Source: Acholoe squamosa
Taxonomy: Eukaryota > Annelida > Polychaeta > Phyllodocida > Polynoidae
Direction: 5' to 3'
Length of the DNA: 64,000 nucleotides
NCBI GenBank assembly: GCA_949317995.1
Contig: OX439036.1
Coordinates: forward strand, 28,838,354-28,902,353
Made by a program: the position numbers and the translations under genes. Positions 1-11,527 of this stretch are shown piece after piece. Within the stretch, counting starts at the first letter, position 1. Every line of letters starts with the position of its first letter. The notes below the pieces were generated by a model. It was given only the letters and a program-made list of their open reading frames with translations. It ran no database searches and was not told the origin of the DNA.

Positions 1-3000
1 ACATATAATTACACTAGGCTGTATAGAACACACGGACACTGTTGCATTTTATCTTGTACTCTTTGGGATATTTTGCCTTTGTTGATGTTTATATCATATA
101 TCCTCTGGTCTAAAATTGTAAAAGAATGATTTTGTTCTATACACCCTCCTGTAGTTATGATCCTTGCAATTCTGAGGTAGGTACGACAAATGCAACAGAT
201 CCAAAATCGCAGAGTTACTTGATGCATTTTTCGCCATGTGGGATTCGACCTTAAAAGGCATGTCATTACCTTTTAGTGGTGGCACATCTAATGTGGAAAA
301 GTTGATATAATCACCATGAAACCCGTCCACAGCTTTGAACACGCTGTAAAATCTAATAGAGGTATATAGCTGGTAGTTGTACACACGTGTATATCTAATA
401 CCGAGACTGAGCGAGGTCTCTAATTATTTTACTTTCAATTACTTAATGAAATTGATTATCAAAAAAACATAAGACAATGCTTCATCCTAAAGAATTACGG
501 TATCATATACAATGTGCAGTCACACCCGTGATGCTTATAGTTAGCAACCTCCAAGTTTACTATTTAGGAAAAGGTCTTTCCCACCACCCAAGTACCTAAC
601 GAGGCACAGGAAATCCAACCAAACCTTTCACCATGGCGGCATTATTGGTAACCCGACCACAGAAAAAAATAGGGCATGGCCTCAGCTAAACGTGAATGGT
701 TTAACTCATATTACTACGCCGGCAGCGGCAAGGAACACGTTCACGGGTGTAATGAGGTTTGGACAAGCCCAAATAAAAAAGTAAACCAGTTCTCATCTCG
801 CACCTTCTCTTAATTAGGTTCCCAGTGAACCCGTTCAGCTTAAACAGCCGTTCTTGCAGAAGACGCCCATCACATAGTCCAACATGTTAAGTAGGGAAGT
901 CTTTGTCCCCTTTGAATAATCTAGGAAAATTGTATCCATAAGCATCAACTTCCACAATGGGTGGTAAAGGCTGATGCAGTGGGCTCTAACCCTCTATTTG
1001 AAATTACAATATTCTTGAAATATCCGGAAGAGAGTTTTTGAAAAATAAGAAATAAACCAGGGATCTTTCTTTTAATCACCTTACTATGAATTAAATAGAT
1101 AAATCAATAACCGAAGAGTCAGTAGTAGGGGGTCCCGATTGCACCCTTATCTTATCTCTTATCTGCGATCTTCTCAAACTCTTCACGTATGACCATATAG
1201 CGAGCAACATTTTTCTGGATGTCCCGTCTGCCTGTCGCCACAGGTTCCTTAGTATTAAGATGAGAGAAAACTTCGCTCATTAATAAATCAATCCTAAGTT
1301 AAAGGAAATCTTTTTTATCCATCTAGGGATCTCCAGCACCAACTAATACACCCCTCTTAGCATGGTATAATTGTAGTCTTGTAACATGACCATTTACCAC
1401 AAGGGGGTATACTACCAGTAGCGGGCTTCCCTAGCCCACTTAAAAGGGTCTATTTCTTCTCTTTCCTATCCCCTCCGGATGTGTGTGGTGCACATATGCG
1501 CAGGCACTGACACATTCCCCTGTGAAATTGTGTAATGTAGTTCTTGCCATGAATATGACCTTAAATGGCGTTAAACATCTATTACTCACTCACTACCAGT
1601 AGCAAGCCTGTGCCTCCTGAGTAGCGTGGGGCAGGACTAGACTAGGCATAATTGTAGCTTTGCCAAAACAGGAGATGCTTGACCGCCTTTTGGCTGGGAT
1701 CTAGGCAGGTCACGTGACCGCTAATCGTCATTGGTGGCCCTTTGATGTAGTCCAGTGGTCATCTAGAGGTCATTGAAATGCTGTAAAAGGGTTATTTGGT
1801 ATATAGGCGACATAAATCTGATACCCGCCTGGCTGGGTTGTATTCGTCTCTGGAGGCCACATCCTCGTTATTCACCAGTCCCTGTGGCAGAAGCCATTCA
1901 ATGTGATGCGGCCCATGCAATGCACCCTCCAATATTCCCCACTATGCCCTCCACTCCCTGCACCCCCGGCATCAGGCCAGGAAGTACCCCATGTTTCCTG
2001 GAGCCTGGTGTAAATGGGGGCCGTCCATAAGTCACTTAGGGTCATGTGTCTTTTACGCTGGTTACTCAGTGACTGGATCACTGCCAGACATCCATCTGTA
2101 GACCACGAAGGCACCAGCGCCCTTCACCATGTGGCAGGGCGGACCCTGGAATACATATACCAGGTACCTTTATAACAATATAGTGGGTGAGATGCTTGAA
2201 GATTGTGATAGGAGAAAAGGAGAAGCAGAGACTGATTGCTGGATGAGATATAGCAAAGGAAATCCAGGTGGAAGTCTAAAATAGTGTAAGGCACAAAATT
2301 AAACAAAGAAAATGACAATTATCTATCCATTTTGAACTGTACCAGCGTCTGTCGGACAACACGCGTCGTGTACATGTATAGGGATATCTATAGCTGTGTT
2401 GCCGGTTATTCAATCTCTTAGACATTGGTTTCATATTGATGGGAATAATTATCTCAGTATAATTGTAGATGAGATTGTGCTTGAGATAATTTCTAAATGC
2501 ACTACGATCACACACGGCGCTGCTATCCATATGGAAAATTGTGTAAGGCTTGGAGGGTGCTAGAACCTGTACCACAGGTAGATGAGTGGCCCACACTAGC
2601 TAGTTTGAGATAGCTATGTGCATTTTTAAAGACCTCTTCTTTGGCTGAAAAAAATACACAGTAGTTTTCCATGTTAGCCTTCCAGATAGATATTACAAGA
2701 GATCCCTTGTATACTTCTGATTTTTTCACCCTTAGCTTTCGGATGTAGTTTAGTGTGCCCCGGGGAGTGTCTGAATGTGTGACATTAATTTGAGGTGAGA
2801 TTGTCACATTCTGACCGGCTTATTAGTTCGATAACAGTGAGTTATTTCTGTCCTTGGCCGGGTTGAATCAATGCCTAATGAGCTGCTCTGGAATCCCTCA
2901 GAGAATGTGCGAATTTCTCCTAATAAAGGGGGGTGTGGGGCCTCGCCATGAAACATTAGTTTTGTAAAGAAAGACTAACATCTTTAACCAGTGTAGTGTG

Positions 3001-4309
3001 CTGTCTTTTTCCTCTGATAATCATTTTAGTTTTCAAGTTTGGTTACTCAGTGTGAAGTTTTAATTGATCGTTCCACTTAATGCTCATGCTTACATGGCTA
3101 ATTAGTTTGTTTACCACTCTCAGCCACACTGGTTATTGGCAGTGACTTGAAGATTTACTTCTTTTTTATTCAAGAAACTTTAAAACGGCTTTGTTTTATG
3201 ATTATCTATCAATATCCACCACAGTAACCTTTTGCTTGACTTAGCATTTATGTTCTTGATGTCATATGGTTCCTTTGCATACTACTCATAATAGGAAAAC
3301 AGCAAAGTTTGAAACCCATGCATAGAGATATCATCTAGGGAATTCAATGTCCTAAGATATTATGAATATAAATCTTTCGATGTAATCCTACATAACCAGT
3401 GGTTTCTACTCAAACAAAGGCATAACTCTCTCTGTGAGTGGTGGTCGACTCAAGGTGAAATGGTTGTCATCTCAAGGTGAAATTGGCATGCCTGGGAAAA
3501 TGACTCCTAAACTGAAAGTATTTAACATTTCTGAACATTTGTTTATGTCATCATTTACTTATGATATATATCTATGTCTAGAATCAATATTTGGTATATG
3601 TGAACAATCTCAATGTTCAGAATCTGCAACCAAAGTTAAGGATTTCTGGAGACATGGCCAGTTGGCTATGATAAAAACCAGTCAAACATGGGTACTTTGG
3701 TGTATTGTTATACAATGATAACTACTCAACATATCATAGGTGGCCAGTCCATGGGAAACTATAACACCTCTATTTCAGGAATGTTAGAGGTACAGCCCCA
3801 TACGGTAGATGTAAAAGTGAGAAAAACAAGGTGGCAGGTGGTCAACTCAAGGTATGTGGTCGTCTTTAGGTTAACCTACCCTATAGGTAGGTATAGTTGA
3901 AAGTAGAGTTGTAGGTCTAAACTAAAAGTTATCAACGATATTTTGGGGGTTCATAAAGTGTCATCTACAGTGGGGAGTGGGGCTGCTGCACAAATATTTC
4001 TACAGAAAGACTAAATAAGTTAATACCATGAGAGTCTGTGCATGTCAAATTAATCTTCTTTCCCTACACTGCACTTAATCAGTTTCTTTTCCCTACACAT
4101 TCTGATGAATTTACACCAACACCTCTAATAAAAATAGACTACTAAACATGATATGGGGGAGTTCTATTTTCATGCTTCAACATTTCAGTTTCCTCGTAGT
4201 GATTTAAGATAAATACATCAGAATTAAATTGAAATGGGATGGAGTGAGGCAGGAGTATCAGTAATCTCCGCCATAGTTTAGTCCAACGATACGCTCCATG
4301 CCAAGAGAC
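1..4309. other. intergenic stretch without a recognisable gene
   Basis: Short open frames occur on both strands, but none exceeds about 106 codons, none has a recognised domain, and overlapping frames compete everywhere. Base composition is AT-rich and ordinary. The only notable content is a SINE-like tail near 1485-1605 and a short 19-base direct repeat near 3450-3485 built on CTCAAGGTGAAAT. I see no promoter, exon or RNA gene that I can defend. Confidence 0.6.
1485..1605 (+). repeat. possible SINE 3' part
   Basis: The stretch ends in CCTTAAATGGCGTTAAAC followed by ATTACTCACTCACTAC. A GGCGTTAAAC-type 3' end with a short simple-repeat tail recalls SINE and LINE tails of several marine invertebrates. 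That resemblance is from memory. No clear pol III A and B boxes were found upstream and there is no second copy in the window, so the call is weak. Confidence 0.25.
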
Positions 4310-5321
4310 CACTGCCCAAGTTATTACTACTAATAGGGGGGGGGAGGTTAAGACAAAAATCTTCTTGCAACCAAATGAAAAGATGGTATTCATCATGAGA
4401 AACAAGAATCTGGCAATCACTTTTGAATTTGAGATGCATTTACCCCCCTGTACGCCCCCTCCGAAGATAATAAGTTGGGAAATATTAAATTCATTCATGT
4501 TAAATTCACAGTTTTGCACATGCATTTTTGGACACAATTTTATATTCAGATGGTGTATAAAAATAGGCAACACTAAATTGACCTATTTTGAGATTTTTTG
4601 CAAAAACTCTAATTTTTCTGAGTTTTTATCCAAAAAAAATGTGATTAATATCAAACTTTTTCTTTTGATCTGATAACCTTTTCCCAGTTTTGGGCTCAAC
4701 CTAAATAGATAATATGAGGCAGCAGTAAGAACACATATGGTCAGATAGGCCCTCCATAAAATCTGCAAAAAGAATATGGCAGGGGTAAGCTCACTGGGCA
4801 AAGGTATTTTATTCTACATCTTAGAGTTTATCCATGGACATGCTATGCTCTAATGATGTCCCTGCTCATTGAAAGTCCACTCACATTGGGTACAGCCCAC
4901 TTGCCCCCTATATTCATATCTGATATAACCATATCCACCCACCTTCCTTCACACCATCATAGAGGTTAACTCAGAATCTGAGTATTATTCCTTTCTTTCT
5001 GGAGTGGGGGATTATATCAAGGATATTATGCTTTAGTTCTGACTCTCAGAATATAACACTGGGTTGTGGTCTATCACATGTGCTATGTACCTACAATCAG
5101 GCACTGCAGTGCTGAACCATGTTATTGCTTTCATTGATATTGAAGATTGTCTATGGTAAAGTTCATTTCATCTAGTCCTCCCCAATAATGATGGCATTGT
5201 CACTGAAGGTACAAGACATATTACAGGATAGAATAAAGTGAATGTTGAATATACACCAAACACATGTGTCAAGCCTTTTCAACTTGTCCAAATCAAATAA
5301 ACATAAAGTTTTATCTTTTAA

Positions 5322-5536
5322 CCCATTGAGGGCTAGCATCGACTATAGTCGACACCATGGCAGGCCTAGCATCGACTATAGTCGACACCATGGTAGGCCT
5401 AGCGTCGACTATAGTCGATGCCCATTATATAGGATTTGTATAGGAATTGAAAATAGGCTCGTCCTCTAGGAACTATACTTTTTTCAGAGGCCGTCCCCAT
5501 GGCCAGGGCAACCAATTTTGCTCTGCCCTCAAAGGG
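5322..5536. mobile_element. piggyBac-type MITE flanked by TTAA
   Basis: The 215-base element begins CCCATTGAGGGC and ends GCCCTCAAAGGG. These are inverted repeats with one mismatch, and each is bordered by TTAA (5318-5321 and 5537-5540). TTAA target duplication and termini starting with CCC are hallmarks of the piggyBac superfamily. There is no coding capacity, so it must have been mobilised in trans. It sits in the loop of the larger inverted repeat and appears younger than it. Confidence 0.75.
5334..5432 (+). repeat. 33-bp tandem repeat, three units, each with a palindrome
   Basis: Three consecutive 33-base units start at 5334, 5367 and 5400. Each carries the self-complementary core TCGACTATAGTCGA. 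The first two units differ at one base and the third diverges in its second half. The array lies inside the piggyBac-type MITE. Internal minisatellites of this kind are common in MITEs and may arise by replication slippage at the hairpin. Confidence 0.8.
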
Positions 5537-6335
5537 TTAAGGATCTACAATAAGGGGCTTTCAGTCTACCAGTGAGATGCATTATTGTACATGGTACATG
5601 CTGATATATAAGCCCCATTTCCCATCCATAAGAAAAGAAATAAGTCTTCAGAATCTGACTTTAGCTCTGTGATGAAGTGAAGGGGGATAGATGGATATGT
5701 CTATATAATATATAAATGTAGGGGGCAAGGGGACTATAATTATCATGAGTTAGCTTTCCATTGCTTTTTCAGAGAAACAGAGACAGCATCAGACCATAGG
5801 CAAGCACGTGGATAAAAGTTCTGATGCTCTCGAATAGATGTAGACAAAAATACAGTTGCTGAGGGAGCTCAATCTCAACATTTAATTTTTACATAATTAT
5901 TTTATTGAGTGTCTATCTGACTATATAATTTATATTTGCTGCATCATTTTATCTATATAGGTTCAGCCCAACCATGGGGACAGGTTATTAGATCATAAGA
6001 AAAGGTTAGAGGTATAATATAAATTATTTCTTATAAAACGAGCTGAAAACAAGGGCTTTGGCCAAGGCATCCATATTGGATTGTCGAAAAATTTAAAAAA
6101 TGGGTTAGTTCAATGTGACATTTCTTTATGTTCCATCTCAAAGCGAAATTGAGTCCAAAGAAGCATATATGAATGAAATATGAATTTAAAATATCTTCAG
6201 AGGGGGCATACGGGGAGGGGGGATACAGATTCTTGTTTCTCATGTTGAAAAGTATCTTTTTAGTTCGTTTGTGGGTACCGTGTGGTCCTTTTGGCTAAAT
6301 AACCTCCCCACCTATTACTGATGCCTGGCAGTACG

Positions 6336-9300
6336 ACAGTGTGAAGCCATTTTAATTAGCTGTCTTTGGTAAAAACATTACACTGCTTCCATACATGATG
6401 TATGTCTGATTATGGTCGAACCGGTCTCGCATTTATCAGAATCTATAGTCCAAGAACAGCTCTCACACAGTCTTTCAAGAAGATCGAATTGCAAATAAAA
6501 ATGGTTTTATTTCGCAGTAATATCTCAGTTGCTTTCGGCAAACTAATTATGCAGTGACAGATCTACAAGTTGATCGTAGAAAAATGAGTGAATCAAAATA
6601 GAGTAACGGCAAGGCGGTGATTTCCGTGGGTAATTCAGCCAGATGATTTCTCCAATGACATGCCGATAGGGAAACAGACGGGAACGTGGTAGAATTTCCT
6701 TGCAAAAGTTCTGAAACCATTTGGTACACCAAAACGTTGACTTACTTAAAGGCAAAGGATGACATGATGACCTTCACTGGAGATTTATGGAGCAGCTCGA
6801 AGCAACCAGTGAGCTGCTTGGTGAGATGATAAGTGGTGACGTTCTGTAGGCTCAGATAGTGACTAAAGCCTACATTTGTTCCTCCCCATTACCTCCAGGC
6901 CTTACCAGGAATGAAGCAATAGGATGAGACAGGCTGGTCTCACGGGGGGGGGGGGGTCAGGAGACCCTCTGGAGGGACCTCCAGGGTGGTTTAATGGGAC
7001 TTAGATTTGCAGCCAGGTCAGATAGAGGCAATAAGAAACAGGACGGGAGTACTCTTTTCTTAGTCTATACATGCAAAGTCTAGTTGCCCTGGGCCCCAGT
7101 TCCCCCCTCCCTAAGCCCCTACCTCCACCGCTGGTTCTAGCAACATCATGTACGGACTTGTGTTTCTCCCGTCAATAGCAGTTTTAATTAGCATGTCACA
7201 TTGTATGGATAGTCTCATTAATCAACTGGAGGAGTATGAGTCTCCTCGCGATGCTAGAGCACTGTGGTAACTATATGACACCTATTGACACACTTGTTGG
7301 TGGTAGTCCCCTGACGGCTCGTGGATGTATCTGGGACTAACACCAACGTCATCAATGAGTGTCATATACCCCCTATATATTTTACGTCGATATCACTACA
7401 AATCAGTCAGACACTTAGTGGAATTAAAATAATTAGAACTTCTACTCTACTATAGTATAATTCATGTCCTGCACTTCAGACCATCCATTGTTCCAAAACC
7501 CGAAAACATTGCAGATAGAAATATGTTAATAAGTCAAAGTGTTTACCTCAGCAGCAGGTGCACCTTCATTGTCTTTACCACTATTACCAATTTATTCTTG
7601 CCCCAATCTATATCCCTAGATATATGGTTACGGCTAGGAAGCAGATGGCCGACCTCAGTTGTACTCTTGCTGATAATAGACAACAAAAAGGTTCTAATAG
7701 TCCATGCCATATCAGCAATAACAATTGCAAGTGGGTCTCTAATAAAGCACATTAGGTCTCATTCTCTCAAAGCTCATTTAAATATTTAAAATAAAGTAAA
7801 CCTGTAGCATGTATAGTATATGAGATATATATATACTCATCATCACTGATGAAAAGATGTTTACAGGAGTGACCGACTTAAGGTAATTTTACCCTATAAC
7901 AGGACCTTTCTACCAGGTTTTCCCCAACACATCGTGCTGCTCCTCTCTCTCCGACCTCTGTATCTCCCACATGAACCCTACATGTCCTCATCCGACCGAC
8001 CCCCCCCATGTCCCCTCAATAGGTATACACAATCACCCCTGCACAGCCCACGTCAGTCAGAGACGGGGGCACAACACGCCCACCAACAGTCACCTATCTG
8101 ACCCCAGAGTCAGTAGGTGAACTGCTATGCAGCCATTGAAGAAGTCAATTCTATTGGCGCTCGATCCTATCTCAGCATTCCTCCTGCTTTTAAGTGACCA
8201 CCCTGGACATAGGCCTAGTAGTATATAGGACTAGGCTGGTCTCTAGATAAACATCTACAAAGTTGGACCATTGAAACATCCTGTAACTTTGAAACTACCT
8301 ATATCAGAGTTTAAATCAGTATTTAAAATCATGAATCGGCCGTCTCGTCTAGGGATAGAACTCCGAGTTTCCCTGGATTGTAGGGGGTGGCCAATTCGTA
8401 GTGGGCAGTCTCAATTCGTAGCGTTTGAGAAATACCTAGCTGAACACCATGATAAAGGAACATACTGGAAATTGCAATACAGTCAGCACTCGCTCCCTTT
8501 GATCTACTAACTGTTTTTTTTTATAATTATGGTTAACTGTCTGAGAATGCAAATCTTAAGAGGTTTTAGGTCCAAATATACAGGAAAATGTAAATCTCCT
8601 CTCTAAGGTAGTTAAGGATCCTAGATTGTAATGGGTCGAGTAAGTTAGGGTCGAGTGGAATCACCTCTATTCAACACTATGCACTTATAGCCTTACATTT
8701 CGATTTTAGAATTAAGATGCTTTCCTCAAAGTATGATTCTTTCTTCTCTTTGCTTTTGACTCTGCTTGAACCCTTTTGTTTTAATTTCACGTGAAATGAT
8801 GCATACTGAACATTTAACAGGAGGGAAATAAGAATTCCGATCTTTCTGCCTGGGGAGGATTTGACAGATTAGAGCAGAGAACCTTGCGGATCAATACTCA
8901 GTCTGTTTTTGTTTTTTTTTTGGTAAACTGTGTGTGAAAATCAGCTCACACTGCCTGCAGGGTATACAGGAAATAAGCCGCCTCCCTCTCCCTGACAAGA
9001 CTTCCACGTACACATACACATTCCATAGTGTTAACCTGGGCTCGGTGAGCTGGGTGTGAGCTGATGTATGCGTCTAGCCTACATATATCGGCTTACCGTG
9101 AACTGCCCTTTATTCTGTGACTGGAGCAGTGAGCAGAAGAAATGCACTGTGGTCAAAGAGGGTTTATGTGCGTACAACCGATGAATGAACTCTATGCTAG
9201 AATCAATTCTTACTTCATTCTATGCCTACATGGGTATCTAATGTCAATTCTGCAAGCCTAAAATACTTTCAATTGAGGAAATACTCGAATAGTAACAATA

Positions 9301-10858
9301 CATCAAAACCTTTAACAACTTGCCATGTAATCTTAAACTTAATTCAATTTGTCATAGTTTCACATAGTATAAGATACGGTCATCTAATGTCAAAGTTTGC
9401 AACCCCTAGTTTTTTCTTGAACAAGCTCTCAACCTGCAGTCCAGTTTCGACCTATCCGGAGCCCAAGTACCCTTTATCAGTAGTGTTCAGAAGAGTGTTC
9501 GTCCTGTTTGCCTCTGGCTTGAAACCAGTGTAGATCCTGTTAAATCTTTGTGTCTCATTAGACTGCTGCTGGAAGACAGGGAGTTATCCAGATACGTATA
9601 AGTCCACAGTATATTATATTATGTATCCAGGTCGCATTGTGCAGGCACCCAGTAAATATTGCAGAAAGAACAGACAGTGTTGAATTGCTGATAACACGCT
9701 GTCATATAATAGATTTTGTAATTCAATTGTTATCTTACGTATTCCATACGTGACACACGCGAAACCCTTGGTTGTGGAAATAAAGTAAAGTGGCATCTGC
9801 AGAGGAGGGAAGGAGGGCAGGGAGAAATCATGAAGATATCGTAATAGATTATATGGACAGAAAGATCAACACAAGGAAAGAGGAATGGTACCAAATAAAA
9901 AAAAGTAAATAGGAAATTGTGGCCAGACTTGAAAATTAACCTTTCAAATTTTGAATTTGTAGTTTACTCACTGTGTAATTTCTCCCCAACCTATACACTA
10001 TGTTAAATCAGCCATTATACCCAATTAGATTCTGTTGTCCCATATGGGGAGGCACTCTTAGTCTCAGTGGCAAGAGCGTCTGGGACTTGCCCATATGGAA
10101 GCCAAATCAAATGATGGATGTTCTTGCTGGCCGAGGGTGGCTGGCCAGTCCGCCTGACATGGAAATACCCCAGCGGAGTCCTGGGTATACGTCAGGAAGC
10201 CAACTTGGATCTGTCTGGCCAATCAATATATGGACTTAAACACAGTATTATTAATCTGCCTTCTGACTTGAAGGTAGTGGTAGGGGTAATATCAGGGACA
10301 TGGATGTGTTTGAGACAATCTATTCACTTATAGCAGTAATGGCTGCCTCCTTATTAAGTTATATTTACAAAGCTATATTTTCAAAGCGTCAGATATGGAA
10401 ATCTGTAATACATGTTTATATGAAACTTGCCATTATACTTTTGGGACCTCAGTACAGACTTGGTCATACAACAAAGGTAAAAAGGCATGGCGTTTCACCT
10501 TCCTGTAGACACAGGGGGAGGGGGTAAAGGAGTAACATTATGGCTTTAGTTAACAGAATTGTGTTATAATCACAAGCCCTATATTTATGTTTACATATAT
10601 CGGCAATGTCCCAGCCCCCTAAGAGCAGCATGGGAGAGCTTTTGTAAGTCCAGATTACCATCTTTTGAAGTTGGCTAACATGCAATGTCATAGTATTGCT
10701 ATATGATATAGTCTATGGCAGGGCATAGCAGAATAATATTCCTACAAAATTTCAGAATGTAACAATCCCTCTTTCATAGAGATGACACACAAAACCTAAT
10801 TAGTGATAGTAGTCCCAGATATGATCTCCTATGACCAATGACCCGAAGTCTCCCTTAT
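6336..10858. other. intergenic stretch without a recognisable gene
   Basis: Open frames are short and unremarkable. A run of 14 G residues at about 6937-6950 is followed by GGTCAGGAGACC-type GC-rich sequence. A small foldback lies at 7272-7368. Around 10045-10075 the string TAGTCTCAGTGGCAAGAGCG resembles a pol III A box, but no B box follows, so I do not call a SINE. No exon is supported. Confidence 0.55.
7272..7368. repeat. 97-bp imperfect foldback
   Basis: The segment starts TATATGACAC and ends GTGTCATATA. Inward, TTGTTGGTGGTAGTCCC pairs with GGGACTAACACCAAC. Arms are about 39 bases with several mismatches around a 20-base loop. It is probably a small MITE. No convincing target duplication was found. 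Confidence 0.6.
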
Positions 10859-11527
10859 ACCAATAGTCCAAACATAACCCAATGAAAATCGGGGATGTTT
10901 TGTCGGGGACTTCTTAATTATTGCCAGGCAGTTTACATCTGAAAATATCAAATAATTTCATATTATCTCTCCTTTAATTATTGGCCATTTTTGTCAGATT
11001 CTTTTAGTCAGATAATCATTATCTGCAAGTAATATTCACATTTCACAGTCCACAGGATAGTTTCTACCCTCTTTGTCTGCTGATCATGCATTAACTGTCC
11101 TATCATTGGCTGATAGAAGCTCTGTGGACTATGGGTATAATACCCATAGTCCACAGACACAGGCCGACAGAGGGAGGAGATAATCAAAGTCGGGGATGTT
11201 TTGTCGGAAGATTCTTAATTATTGTCGGGCAGTTTACATCTGAAAATATCAAATAATTTGATATTAATTCTCCTTGCATTATCTGCTATTTTTGTCGGAA
11301 TCTTTTAGTCAGATAATCATTATGTGTAACAGCTATTACATTTCAAAGTCCACAGGAAATTCTTTCCCCCCTTTTTCTGCCGATTATGCATTATCTGACC
11401 TAGGATCAGCTGACAATGGTCCTGTGGATTATGGGTATTATACCCATAGTCCACTGGGCCTCTTCGGCCGACTTTTGTGTAGGGAATGTATGGCCAGAGT
11501 TGGCCGAAGAGGCCCAGTGGACTATGG
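10859..11527. mobile_element. tandem cluster of three related MITEs
   Basis: Two units of about 280 bases (10859-11135 and 11143-11435) are clear direct repeats, sharing GGGGATGTTTTGTCGG and CAGTTTACATCTGAAAATAT. A third, 85-base unit (11443-11527) follows. Units end in CTGTGGACTATGGG-like and begin in CCCATAGTCCAC-like termini, so each junction is a palindrome. At 11121-11157 the arms TCTGTGGACTATGGGTAT are perfect over 18 bases with one central base. The third unit is itself a hairpin with 26-base perfect arms (11444-11469, 11502-11527). The 7-base spacers TATAATA and TATTATA between units may be target duplications. No protein is encoded. Confidence 0.75.

Larger units (their letters stand above)
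4310..6335. repeat. 2-kb long inverted repeat (foldback-type element)
   Basis: Two diverged arms of roughly 600-700 bases face each other. The left arm runs about 4310-5025 and the right arm about 5605-6335. Matching landmarks keep a constant coordinate sum near 10640. ATGAGAAACAAGAATCTG at 4396 pairs with its complement near 6240. GGCTCAACCTAAATAGATAA near 4690 pairs near 5975. GCCCCCTATATTCATATCTG near 4900 pairs near 5725. Arm identity by eye is about 70-75 percent, so the structure is old. The loop (about 5026-5604) contains a later MITE insertion. No transposase is encoded. It could be a foldback or long-TIR MITE, or two independent inverted insertions of one family; the continuous colinearity favours a single structure. 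Confidence 0.7.

Noticed and set aside
4142-4573. 143-codon minus-strand frame
   Set aside because: It lies largely in the arm of the long inverted repeat, overlaps a plus-strand frame, and shows no domain.
10030-10210. tRNA-derived SINE or tRNA gene
   Set aside because: TAGTCTCAGTGGCAAGAGCG resembles an A box, but there is no B box at the expected distance and no cloverleaf.
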